From Glebionis coronaria (Eukaryota; Streptophyta; Magnoliopsida; Asterales; Asteraceae), in assembly GCA_025667525.1 (NCBI GenBank), contig CM046881.1:495401627-495465626 (forward strand): a DNA stretch of 64,000 bases, read 5' to 3'. Below, piece after piece: positions 1 through 10,611 of this stretch. Every line of letters starts with the position of its first letter. Within the stretch, counting starts at the first letter, position 1. The translations under genes were made by a program, and so were the position numbers. The notes under the pieces were generated by a model, which was given only the letters and a program-made list of their open reading frames with translations, had not been told where the DNA came from and searched no databases.

Positions 1-257
1 TGTACAATAATCTACGTATCAACTATTCTAGGTAAAGATAAATATAGAAAATACATTGTTGTTCTTATCTTTACTAGAAGTAATCTAGAATATAATACAC
101 GCGTAGAATATATCTTCCATCAGTGCTTGTCTTCAATGTGTCAACGCTTAACTTTGTCTTGTCAACGCTTGAGCTGTCAGCGCTTGTTTTGTTCTTGTCA
201 ACGCTTGTTTTGTTCTTGTCAGCGCTCAAGTGATCTGGCCTTAATTTATTCCCAACA
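1..257 (-). mobile_element. LTR fragment, copia family K
   Basis: This stretch aligns base for base in length with 55262-55518, the part of the K LTR that ends in the TGTTGGGAATAAA terminus (minus-strand reading), at roughly 90% identity by eye. The LTR edge is at 257. No polypurine tract follows, so 258 onward is probably flanking DNA rather than element interior. The remainder of the LTR lies left of the window. It carries five copies of the family motif GTCA(A/G)CGCTT between 139 and 228. Confidence 0.85.
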
Positions 258-1560
258 CGACATGTAGAATTCCTTGCAATATTTTTCCTAACAAGTACAT
301 AATGATTAAGAACCAAAGGTTCCATGAAGCGTCCAATGCTGATGAAGTCTTCTGAGGCTTTTGACTTCAAGTCTTCACTTCAAAACGACTCATCTTTGTA
401 GTAACTTGTAGTAGAAATACTGTAACGGCATGAGCTAAGTAATCCATATACTTCTGGTTAAGGAGAAGCTTCTGAATTAACTTCCCCCTAATTCATGCCA
501 CATAATTTTGATGTAGAAGCTTTTAATAGCTTCTCCCTAAACCGATAATCCTCATAAGCAGTTTCAAAGCTTTCAATAAAGCTTAGAATGATTAAGCGTA
601 AAACGGAATTTAACAAGCAAGCCCCATCATATGAAATGATAATGTTGCTATGAGTGATTGAAAGTTTGGGCACATCAAGTAGATCAACAACGTCTCTTCT
701 CAGGCTTGAATAATTCTTCTGAATTTTTCTTCCCCCTGAAAGTTCAAGTTATGCATACTATAAAGAATCAAGACATTTCTTCCCTCATGTAGTTGAAGAA
801 AGTAAACCAATCCCATGTATGAAGCCCAAATACTGAAGTAGACACTTTATCCCATTCATGAAGTTGACATCGTAATACCAGTCAATTAAGTCCCAGAAAT
901 GCACATATCTTCTTCCGGAGATGCACCAGAGTCAATTAAGTCCCGGAAATGCATATCTCTCCATATAGGATAATGATGATGAATAACTGCAACATCAAAA
1001 CAATTAAACATCGAACAATAGTGTACCGTTTAGAGACTGATTACACCACGAGTAAAAACACTGATTTTCTCTACGGTTATGACAAATGTCTCCCCGGAAT
1101 GCCTTCAAATTAAAAGAAAGTATGAAGTTCATCATGTGTACTCGTTATGCGTTCAATATGTCTTATTCTTCCCCCTTGATGGTTTCGAAACCTCGGAACT
1201 AGTAATAAATCGTATGCACATGTACCTGGAATCTCGTGAGAAGAATAAATAAGCTAAATTATATTTTGCGAGAATCAGTTGCTGATCGAAATTCTCTACT
1301 CATAAACTCTCCAGGCTATCTGTACCAACCCCCTTTGTAGGAAATTTGAAGCGACCACTAATGGAGAAGATCAGATATGCAAACGTGAAACTGAATAAAA
1401 ATTCCTCGGCCTTGTGACTTAAGCTTGCACAATTGTTGAATGAGGAACGGTGTAGAAATATCATTGCTGAGAAATTTCTAAGTACCCAATACATTACTGA
1501 CGAAGTATATAAGCACACACCTCTTTAAATTATCCACGTCGACTATGCGCGTGACACTGA
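258..1560. other. unassigned, possible retrotransposon 3' tail
   Basis: No convincing gene. CCCCCT-type tracts recur (near 482, 730 and 1163), which on the minus strand are purine tracts of the kind that repeat upstream of the 3' LTR in Sirevirus-like copia elements. This may be the non-coding tail of such an element, but no domain or LTR proves it. Confidence 0.3.
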
Positions 1561-3167
1561 GTACAACAATGTAGCTCCTTTAAGTGATAGTTATCCAAGT
1601 CATCAGCCAACCACCTCGAACCCGGAAACTAGATAAACAAGTCTTCTTCTTAATGATTAAGCACGAGCAAGTTATCATTGAAATCCTTCATCCAACCAAC
1701 TCCGATTTCAGAGATAAAATAAGAACACGCCTTCGAAAAATCCGTCTTCAATTGCAAGTATCGATTCCGTAGCCACTAAAATTCAAAATATAGCCATTTT
1801 TTCTTAGTCGCGTCAAAATACATTTTGTCACGTTATCTCGTCATATTGTCTTGACATTTTTTCTTGTCACGTCTCTTTATCACGTCATTGATTTTAAATC
1901 TCAACACTTTCAAAATACCCGGACAATCAATACAACCTGTTAGAATAATTGTGAATGGCTCACTAATCAAATCAAATCATCATCATCAAAATGGCACGTG
2001 CACAACTCAATTCCAAAATAATAAGCTGGCCCATTTCTTTTTATCACCACCGCTACTTGATATAACCAAAATAAAAGTCATGCATTGAACCACAGTTTAT
2101 CGTTTCATTTACAATATGAAAGGAGAAGTGTCACGGTTAAAATAAGCAAAGGCAAATCCAAGTATTAATTCGAGTAAACAAAAGTGGCCCAATAGTGTTA
2201 TAAAAACCCAACTATAAATAGTTGATCTTCTAGTGATAGATACCACACGGTCCAACTTCATTTGCTTAATTGGGTGCCATCATAATAATACCCGATCCAT
2301 CAACTAGGATATAAAAAACTCACAACCCTAATTTTGCTCATACTTACCCTAATCCATATTATTTCATCAGCCGCTTTCCTCTCAAACCAAACTAAACTCA
2401 TACCCCATTTCTTACCTCCGTCCTAAACTAAATCTGAAAACCAGATCACCTTCATCCGATTTTAAGTCTCAAAAACTTATCAAACCAAAATCTGATCTGA
2501 TCTTAGATAACCAAAATCAGCCTTCATCTCATCCGAGTAACATCATATCTCAACTATCAAACATAAACGTATAACACACATCCGAATCAAACCCACATAA
2601 AACCAATATCACATATGCTACTAATAAATTGAAGAGACAAACTGAGTTTGTTCCTAATAGTTAAATCAAAGGCATGCTGTAATTGGTCTTCAAGATTTCT
2701 CAAAAGAGAAATCTCGGGTAGGTATTGGTTCGCATATGTTTGATCTGTGTCATGAATCCCAAATCGACTCAAAGATCGATTATAACGTGAATTGTTATTA
2801 ATCTATCTTTAAATTCGAAAATTAAAAAAACAGATTTGAGATTGCATGCTGTTTGTTAGTTCTAATCGAATGAAGGAAATGATAATACAAACTTGTTATT
2901 TATCATTCTTAGTATTTCGAAAATAAAAATGTGTTCATACCCAACATGGATCTGTGATGATTATTTAGACTTGCGAATTTTTTGAGGTTTTTGAACAAGT
3001 TTAAATTTTTGAGATTATGATTTGTTAAATTATCGAGTCTTGTTTTGATTATAGATGGGTTAGGTGACGATGGGATTGGGATAAATATGATGGATTTGGT
3101 TGGAGTGAAAAGGTGGTATATTGGATATTGGTTTTTAGGTCTCGGTATTCGGGTTTTGTTAAACTGT
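1561..3167. other. unassigned AT-rich DNA
   Basis: Only short ORFs without recognisable content. The right part (about 2900 on) may be decayed interior of minus-strand element B. Nothing else can be supported. Confidence 0.4.
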
Positions 3168-3395
3168 CGCAATGGTCTGTGAGTCTTGACGCAGAGTCCT
3201 AAGTACACACATCGCAATGACACACATACCCATCGCAATATTTTGAAAAAAATGCTATCGCAATGTTTTGAAACCATCGCAATATTTTGAAGCCGTCGTA
3301 TTATTTTGAAACCATAAAGCCATCGCAATATTTTGAAAGTCTCCAACGCAATGTTTCCAAAGACATCATGTCGCAATGTCTCAAAATCTTATCCA
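3168..3395 (-). repeat. short tandem array in the leader of element B
   Basis: About nine diverged copies of a 17-25 base unit with core ATCGCAAT(A/G)TTTTGAA on the plus strand (TTCAAAATATTGCGAT in the element's sense). It lies about 400 bases downstream of the B primer site, in what would be the transcribed leader. The minus-strand ORF across it is probably an accident of the repeat. Confidence 0.75.
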
Positions 3396-3783
3396 CAGCT
3401 GTACTTTTTCCGGATTTTCAGGATCTGGAGATTTTCTGGGCTCATATCTTATCTTCATCTTCAAGGAAAAAAAATAAAAATAGTGTAAACCCATAGAAAA
3501 TAATAATACCAGATCTGAAAAAGATAAAACCAAAAATAGTAAACACCAGGACTTTTGACCAGATGCAAAACTTTGACTTTTGGACCAGTGGGATATGAAT
3601 ACCAAATATGAACGTAACAAAAACCAGTGGCTGAAAACAAGAATAGTATGACAAATTTTTTGACTGTTTAGACAACAAACAAGAACATCGTGACAAATTT
3701 TTTTTGGACAGTTTGAGATAAAAAAAGATAAGACCAACAAATCAATAATAAAAGCACGCCTCAATCCAAGGATTGAACCTTCG
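3396..3783 (-). other. leader of element B
   Basis: Non-coding DNA between the B primer site and the ATCGCAAT array. It is T-rich in the element's sense. A 145-codon minus-strand ORF overlaps it but shows no recognised domain and runs into the LTR, so I do not call it a gene. Confidence 0.5.
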
Positions 3784-3795
3784 GCTCTGCTGCCA
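3784..3795 (-). other. primer binding site of element B
   Basis: Minus-strand TGGCAGCAGAGC directly follows the LTR. It is a decayed form of TGGTATCAGAGC, the site complementary to initiator methionine tRNA used by many plant LTR elements. Confidence 0.6.
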
Positions 3796-3798
3796 ATT

Positions 3799-4095
3799 GT
3801 GGGTTTGCTATAAACCAAGATCCGGTGGTCTTAGGTGGTGGTAGAGATGGACAACCATGGTTAGAGAGAGATAGAGAGGTTTGTAGGTGTTTCTAGAGAG
3901 AGAGAAAGGCAAAATTTATAAAATGAAAATGGAAAAAACACAAACAAAAACCCCTCCTTGGAAGCCTTTGGAGGGGTATATATAGTCACTCACGCACCTA
4001 CACTATACATAGTTTCCTAGTCTAGTCTTTACGTGAGTGACTATGATAACTAATGGGAATTATTAAATGTTGTCACATAAAGTGAATTTCCAACA
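3799..4095 (-). mobile_element. short LTR of element B
   Basis: A 297-bp LTR on the minus strand, running from TGTTGGAAATTCAC (at 4095) to GCAAACCCACA (at 3799), followed by a primer site. It has a TATATATA box, an inverted repeat on each side of that box and CT-rich tracts, the same layout as the LTRs of C and H, although the sequence is different. No second LTR was found in the window, so B is truncated or decayed. Confidence 0.7.
3951..3984 (-). promoter_or_regulatory. TATA box plus inverted repeat, B LTR
   Basis: In the minus-strand sense, TATATATA (3984-3977) is followed at once by CCCCTCC, a 12-base loop and GGAGGGG (3976-3951). A second inverted repeat, CGTGAGTGACT / AGTCACTCACG (4042-4032 and 3994-3984), lies just upstream of the TATA box. 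A (CT)n tract follows about 60 bases downstream. Confidence 0.6.
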
Positions 4096-6732
4096 AAGAG
4101 AGTTCTCTGTATATTATGCATGGTTTCTGGTTAAACTAGCGAGTTTTTTAGCTCATATATGTGCAAAGTTTCGTTTTATGTTGTTAGTTAGGCAAGATAA
4201 AAGAAAGTGAAAAAAAGAAGTGAAAAATATGAAGAAACGAAGAATAAATGAAGTTTTATGCATATACGAAGGAGTCCTGGAAATTACAAGTCTTATGAAG
4301 AATATTTTAGAAGATTAGAGTCATGAATGAGTTGCTCACAATATTCAAAGAAGATGTTCAAGACGGAAATCAATAAAGAAATAAAGAAAAAAAATAAATC
4401 GAAGATGTTGGAAGCTTTGTTTTCCCGAAACACCTTCACCATTTTGGCCATAACTTGACCATACGAACTCCGATTAACTTGGTTCAAGCGATCACACATG
4501 CACAAGAGAAAGGGCTACAACTTCCTTTTTTACGCTTTTGGCTCAAACTGGACGCGTAGCCGCCAGTGAGCAGTATAATCTGCCCGATCATGGCGACTCC
4601 GTAAGCAGAACCATTTCATCAGGCCGAGGAGCCTCTCAAATCCATGTGTTTCGTGAGAGCAGCCACCCGACTCTTTTTTTTACACTTTCAAGTCAAGTTT
4701 TGGTGCATGTTTATGTTCCTTTTGCATGCATGAATGTTCACGAAGCCTCTATAATGATTTTTCCTTCCATATATAGATGATCTCCTTTGTGTCTAATAAA
4801 GGCATATAATATCTAATAACCTTATATGTAGAACTATTAAATTTTTCTTGCTCTCCAAGTTCTTCTTGAAGCATCACAGAACCAAAATGAAGCTTCTATT
4901 GCCTTCTATCCGATAAATTCTGGAAGTAATTCACCTTGGAGCCAAAAACAATTTTCTTGGTGACCAAGCCTATTTCAAGAATAAATAAGACCCTTGGGGT
5001 AAGGGTTCAGGCATCCCATTTTCACCATCCATTTCTTCACCAATTTTCTCCTAATCATCTCCCATTCTTCCTCCACCCATAAGGATGAATTTCTACTTAA
5101 TTATATAATCCGAAAGAACACAAACTCCTACCATTTCCAAGAAGTAGTGTTCAAGTGAAAGAAGAAAGTGTTGACATACTTTTCTGTTTGGTTCGAAACT
5201 TGTAGTTGATTGGAGGCTTAAGAATTCTTTAAATCCTTCTGTTTACTTATTGAATCATAGTTTGGGTAAATTCTTGTTACTTTCATAATGTTGAATGATG
5301 TTACTCACTTTGGAACTTTATTTTGTGTTGAAATAATCATGGAGTAGTTTTCTTATACTTGTTTGGAATGATGTAAACATGGATATGAGTTGTTGGTATT
5401 TGCTTCTATTGCCTTCTATCGGATGATTTTTGGAAGTAATTCACCATGGAGCCAAAAAAATTTGCTTGGTGATCAAGTCTATTTCAAGAATAAATAAGAC
5501 CCTTGGGGTAAGGGTTGAGGCATCCCATCTCACCATTCATCTCTTCACCAATCTTCTCCTAATCATCTCCCATTCTTCCTCCTCCCATAAGGACGAATTT
5601 CTACTTAATCATATAATCTGAAAGACCACAAACTCCTACCATTTCCAAGAAGTAGTGTTCAAGTGCAAGAATAAAGTGTTGACATACTTTTCCGTTTGGT
5701 TAGAAACTTGTAGTTAATTAGAGGCTTAAGAATTTCTCTAAATCCTTCTGTTTACTTATTGTAATCATACTTTGGGTAAATTCTTGTTACTTTCATAATG
5801 TTGAATGATGTTACTCACGTTGGAACTTTGTTTTATGTTGAAATAATCATGGATTAGTTTGCTTATACTTGTTTGGAATGATGTAAACATGGATATGCAT
5901 TGTTGGTATTTGCAATATTGAATTATGATTTTGTTAATGAGTTTGTTTGAATTGAAATGAGTCCAAATAACTTGTTGGTAAATCATAACCGGATCTATAG
6001 GTCGAAAGGATTTCTTGTTATGTCTTGTTCCAAATGCTAATGCACATATATGTTTGGTATTTCATGATTAACAACCATGAGTATGCAAGTTAAAAAGATT
6101 TATAAAGGTTTAATCTAGAGTATAGGTAGAAAGGGCTCTAACGAACAAGTTGGATAAATCATATTTCTCAAAAATGGCTTTTGATGAATCGGTTTGTAAT
6201 ACTGATTATAGGTCGAAATGGCTCTTTATTCTAAACCATTTCTTATTCACTTTCATGATATGATAATTTGATTTGAATTGTATACATTTGATTTTGTGTG
6301 TTATTGCTAAAGTATCTACCTGATAATCCATTCACTCCACTGAAATGAATACTAGTTCCAAACAAGTTGTTTTAGTATTATTGATATCATCTTATTAAAT
6401 TTGCTTAATCATCATCCTCATATTATTTGCTTGTTTGATTTTTGTTGAATGTATTATGGTATTGCGGGACATGACAACCCTTTACCATTTTCGTGTTATT
6501 TTCTACCTAGTAAATCGAGACGTGACAATCTTTTTACTACTTGCGTTATACTTGTTACAAAGATTCTTCACAACTGAAAACTCCCAAATCCTAGCGAACG
6601 ACCTCGACTTAGCACAACAAACTAGCTATACAAACGAAAGGGTCATACTTACCTGCGTGTTCTTAGTTTATTCGATAATCCTTTTTTATAAATTTAAAAC
6701 TTGTTCACATCACAAAAAACACATCAAGTTTT
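4096..6732 (+). mobile_element. probable Tat/Athila-type gypsy LTR region
   Basis: The right end is set by a degenerate tRNA-Asp-type primer site at 6733. The sequence before it, with a TATAAATTTAAAAC stretch just before the LTR end, looks like the 3' end of a Tat-lineage LTR. I cannot place the left end. The 168-codon ORF at 6435-6941 runs through the LTR end and the primer site, so it is not a gene. Confidence 0.4.
4892..5913 (+). repeat. tandem duplication, about 510 bp
   Basis: 4892-5403 and 5402-5913 are two head-to-tail copies starting GCTTCTATTGCC and ending GGTATTTGC. They share long identical stretches with scattered substitutions. It lies inside the presumed gypsy LTR. Confidence 0.85.
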
Positions 6733-6750
6733 TGGCTCCGCTGCGGGGGA
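6733..6750 (+). other. degenerate tRNA-Asp-type primer binding site
   Basis: TGGCTCCGCTGCGGGGGA differs slightly from TGGCGCCGTTGCCGGGGA-type sites used by Athila and Tat gypsy elements. It marks an LTR end immediately to its left. Confidence 0.55.
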
Positions 6751-7433
6751 TTTGTTTGTTTTTTTATGTTTTGAATCTTTATTTCATCTTGTGTTTCGTC
6801 TTATATCATGTGTGCTTATTTGATTTTAAAAATTTTGGGCTTTTTTATATTAATCAATTTAGTAATCGTGTTTTTTTCATTTCAACAAGTGTTTTCATTA
6901 AAGGTGTTATTTTTAATGTTTTAAGAAAATTTGGTTCATAGAAAAAAATTATAAAAATCAAAAATTAAATATTTGAAAAAAATTGTTGCACGAACTGCAG
7001 CTGCCAACTGCCTCTTTTCGTCGGTCCAGCTGCCCTCTCGAATTACCTCTCGCCGGCCAGCTACCTCGTCGGCCAAACCGGTTGCGCTCCCGGAGTACCT
7101 TCTGCCGGCCAGCTACCTCGTTCGCCGAACCAGCTGCGACCTCGAAGCTGCTTTCTTCTGCCGATCCGACTCCCATCTTGAAATCCTGTTAGCGGTGGCT
7201 GCCTAGACTCGTCGGTGGTTGCATGCAGTTCGTTTTAAATAAATACTTTATGTTTTGATTTGCTTCAAATCCTATAACCCACCCGACCTCCCGTTTTACC
7301 ATCTTGTGCCTCGTTCGTATTTCTACTCACTCCGGTCACCTCATGGGTAGAACCCAAAGTCATTCGAATCGTCTAGTTTGATTGATCTGGTGTAATCTCC
7401 GTTCGCAGTTTCCCTTGTATTCTTCCTTATTTA
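6751..7433 (+). other. decayed gypsy leader
   Basis: A T-rich stretch is followed by a GC-rich block (about 7000-7210). The block contains a repeated GCCGGCCAGCTACCTCGT unit at about 57-bp spacing (near 7051 and 7107). No intact ORF with a recognisable domain. Element J is inserted at the end. Confidence 0.4.
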
Positions 7434-7906
7434 TGTTGGGAATAAAATGACTAAGTCCCTAGCCGCTAACAAGTAAGATTCTAAACGCTGACAAGACATA
7501 TTGTAGCCCTTGACAAGAAGCCGCTGATAAGAAGAATCTTAGCCACTAAAAGATTGCATGAGTTGTTTGGATCAACATGTTTAGTTATATTAGGAAGATA
7601 TGTTCAAATATTGTATTTTTTATATTTATCTCTTCCTAGAATAGTTTATTCGTAGCTTTTTGTTCAAGGCTCTTTAGTGTATAAAAGGAGACGTTAGGGT
7701 TTTTTTATTGCAATACTTTCATACACTGTTATTCGTAATAAATATATTGAAAGTTTGGTAAACGTGCTTTGTTAGTTTGTTCTTTACTATAAGTATTAAA
7801 TTCTGCATACTACTTAAATTGTTTAATACACAAAGTTTCTCTACGTATTACACTTGATCTAATCTCGTTAATACAAAGCTAAATCGATCTAAGTTTGGGA
7901 TCAACA
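7434..7906 (+). mobile_element. 5' LTR of copia element J
   Basis: A 473-bp LTR from TGTTGGGAATAAA to GGGATCAACA, homologous to the K LTR in the opposite orientation. Candidate target duplication on the left is ATTTA. It has a TATAAAAG box near 7681. Five decayed copies of the family motif (for example AAACGCTGACAAG) lie at about 7459-7555, at the same relative place as the five copies in the K LTR. Confidence 0.85.
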
Positions 7907-7908
7907 AG

Positions 7909-7920
7909 TGGTATTAGAGC
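7909..7920 (+). other. primer binding site of J
   Basis: TGGTATTAGAGC, one base away from the initiator-methionine-tRNA site TGGTATCAGAGC, three bases from the LTR end. Confidence 0.8.
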
Positions 7921-7988
7921 TTGTTGAGGAACGTTGATCAAAAGAACAAAACCCTAAATCGCACAAAACCCTAATCACAACAATCACC

Positions 7989-10611
7989 ATGTTAAACACA
8001 TCCGATAACTCATTAAACCCTACTCACCCTAATAACAACATCAAACTACCAATCCTAGACCCTGACAACTTTGAGTTATGGGAATTCTGAATGAGGCAAT
8101 ACCTTCAAGTTGACAACTATATCCTCTGGAAGATCATTGAATTTGGAAACTCCTATAATAAAGAACAAAAGATTGTCGAGGATAAAGCACAAAGACTAAA
8201 AGAAGGTAAATCTGAGACTGAAAGTTCCAGTGCTCAAGATGGAAGAGCTACTTCTGCTAATGAAATCGTTGCCAGGAGAAATGACATGAAGGCACTTAGC
8301 TGTCTTCAATTGGCCCTTGGCCAAAAGGAGCGATTCAAATTCAGAATGTATGAGACTTCAAAAGAAATTTGGGAAGCCATCAAAGCTACCTTTGGTGGTA
8401 ATGAGGACACTCTTAAGGAAAGGAAAAAGAAATTGGTAAGAGAGTTTATAACTTTCAAAGCTTTTCCTAATGAAAAGTTGAGTGAAGTCAGAAGTCGTCT
8501 ACAAGATCTTACAAGCAAACTGGCATTCATGGGTTTGGAATTTGTAGATGAAGATGTCAATGCTTCCTTCCTTGGAGGTCTTGGTGAAGCTTGTCATGTA
8601 CAAGCTAATTCAGTCCTATGTACAAAGAGTCACAAGAACACAATTCTTGATAACATCTACAATCAATTGAAGATCATGGAACCTGAAGTATTGATGAGAC
8701 ATGGAAGTGCGCCTGCTTCAACCTCTGGAAACATGGAATTTGTTTCCAACAGTGGATACACAACCGCTGACAAATGATCATTTGTTAGTAGATTGAATTC
8801 TATATCCACTGAAACACCTTTCTTGGCATCTTCAAGTATCAAACCAGCTGGAATCGACTTGGACACTGTGTGTGCCTACATTGCTGGTTTGCCCAATCGT
8901 TCTCAAGTCATGTATGAGGACCTTGAGCAAATAAGCGATGTTAATCTTGAAGAGATAGACATAAAGTGAAACATGGCCCGTAGTAGCATAAGAGCCAACA
9001 GATTACTACAAGAAGTTTGGCAAGAAACTTACATTCAACAAGGGTGAATCGGCTGGATTCGACAAATCCAAAGTTGAATGTTTCAGTTGTCACAGATTGG
9101 GTCACTTCAAGAGGGAATACAGATCTCCACTCAAGAATGATGGAGGAAAGGATACAAGTCAAACTCTCAAGATAGAGGATGCTGATTTAAAGGCTATGGT
9201 AGCCTTGCAGAGCATAGATGGAGTTGGATGGGATTGGAGCTTCATAGGAGAAGAGATTAAGCAGAATCAAGCTTTGGTGGCTAAAGATGAGGAGCGTGTT
9301 CAATTTGATCTCATGGCTAAATCTTCATCATCTTCTTCATTTGGTAATGTGTATACAATGATGCTTTTTGTAGTAAATGGTGTAGGCAAAATACTGAAAG
9401 TCTTAAAGCTGAGGTTAAAACCTTAACTTAAAATCTTTTAGATACTGAGGCCACATTAAGAAATTACAAAAGAGGCCTTGCATAATCTGATGGGGTAGTT
9501 GTTGAATATAGGAAAATGGAATTTGATCTTAAGGATAAATTTAAAGTTCTAGAAAGAGACCTAAGACTTAGTAATGAGTTCAAAGCTAGTTTGATAGAGT
9601 CTAAAACTGAATTACAAATTAAACTAGATAAGGCCTTAAAGTCTAAGGAAAACATAGGCTTTGAAATTTAAAAGTTTGAAAAAGCTAGTGAAATTTTGGA
9701 CAAGTGTGTGAGTGAGCAACGCAATCCTAAAGACATGTCTGGGATTGGTATGCAAGCAAAGGAATATGCTGTTGTTCCACCTCCTCCTGGTGATTTCTAT
9801 AGGGTTTCTAGGAGAAAAGACTTATTTAGAACTAGTATACCAGAATTTCAAGAGAACGTCTTTACTCCTCCAACAATTGTGGTTGGCCCCATTCAGGAAT
9901 ATGAGAGGAAGAAAACAGATTTGGAACAATGGAAGACAGCTAATCCCATCCCGTTTGTTAAAGGAGAACTGTTAAGTGAAGAATCTGATGAGCTTAAGCC
10001 TATAGTTGTGACTAACCCTATAGATGGTAAAGCTGTTGACCTTGGCTCACCTTCTAAAAGAAAGGAAGTGTCAATGGGATGAGATACAATCAATTTAGAC
10101 CTAGTTTTGTGTCTAAAAATTCTTGTTATACTTGTGGGAGCTTTACTCATCTGTCATATAATTATGTCAGTGGATACTATCTATCCGTTGACAATAACAC
10201 TCTCACAATTGACCATCGACCTTTTGTCCACCATAGATCACAAGCCTCTAGACCACCTCCTTATTTCTTTTAGGCTGCTAATACCCAAGGTCAACGACCC
10301 TTTCAAAAGACGAATACTTGGTCTAAAAATCAATGGGTTCCTGTAGCAAACCCTAATCTAGCCTCTGGCAAGGCTTTTGTAGCCTTTAACAAGGCAAGGC
10401 TAGCCGCTTACAACCATAGATTTGGTAGTACTATGTCAGACATTATGTTAGGCCATATGCAGTCCGATACTTAGGAAACAAGGGTCAAGGGTCTAAAACT
10501 TCATCTCACTTAACATGGAAGCCTAAAAAAGATCAAAACGCTAATTTTGATGGTGTTTCAATGACCTGTAATAGATTTAAATATCTTGAGAAGGTTATTA
10601 CTAAACCTATT
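7989..10611 (+). pseudogene. copia gag, decayed and truncated (element J)
   Basis: The ATG at 7989 opens a Gag N-terminus that meets an in-frame TGA at 8088, where the run WEF(stop)MRQYLQ suggests a lost Trp codon. The frame then continues to 8777 with the UBN2/retrotrans_gag-like region (IWEAIKATFGGNE, then the SFLGGLGEACHVQANS segment). A zinc knuckle near 9078 reads CFSCHRLGHFKREY, with the last Cys replaced by Tyr. Later pieces (9696-10082 and beyond) are in shifted frames. The last part (10500-10611) matches the K gag C-terminus (63,633 upward) and stops exactly where LTR F begins. Non-functional. Confidence 0.8.

Noticed and set aside
258..1560. Interior of the element whose LTR lies at 1-257
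   Set aside because: No purine tract follows position 257 and no similarity to the K interior next to its LTR (55519 on); it is more likely flanking DNA.
6435..6941. 168-codon hydrophobic ORF as a membrane-protein gene
   Set aside because: It runs through the LTR end and the primer binding site at 6733, and its T-rich composition explains the hydrophobic residues.
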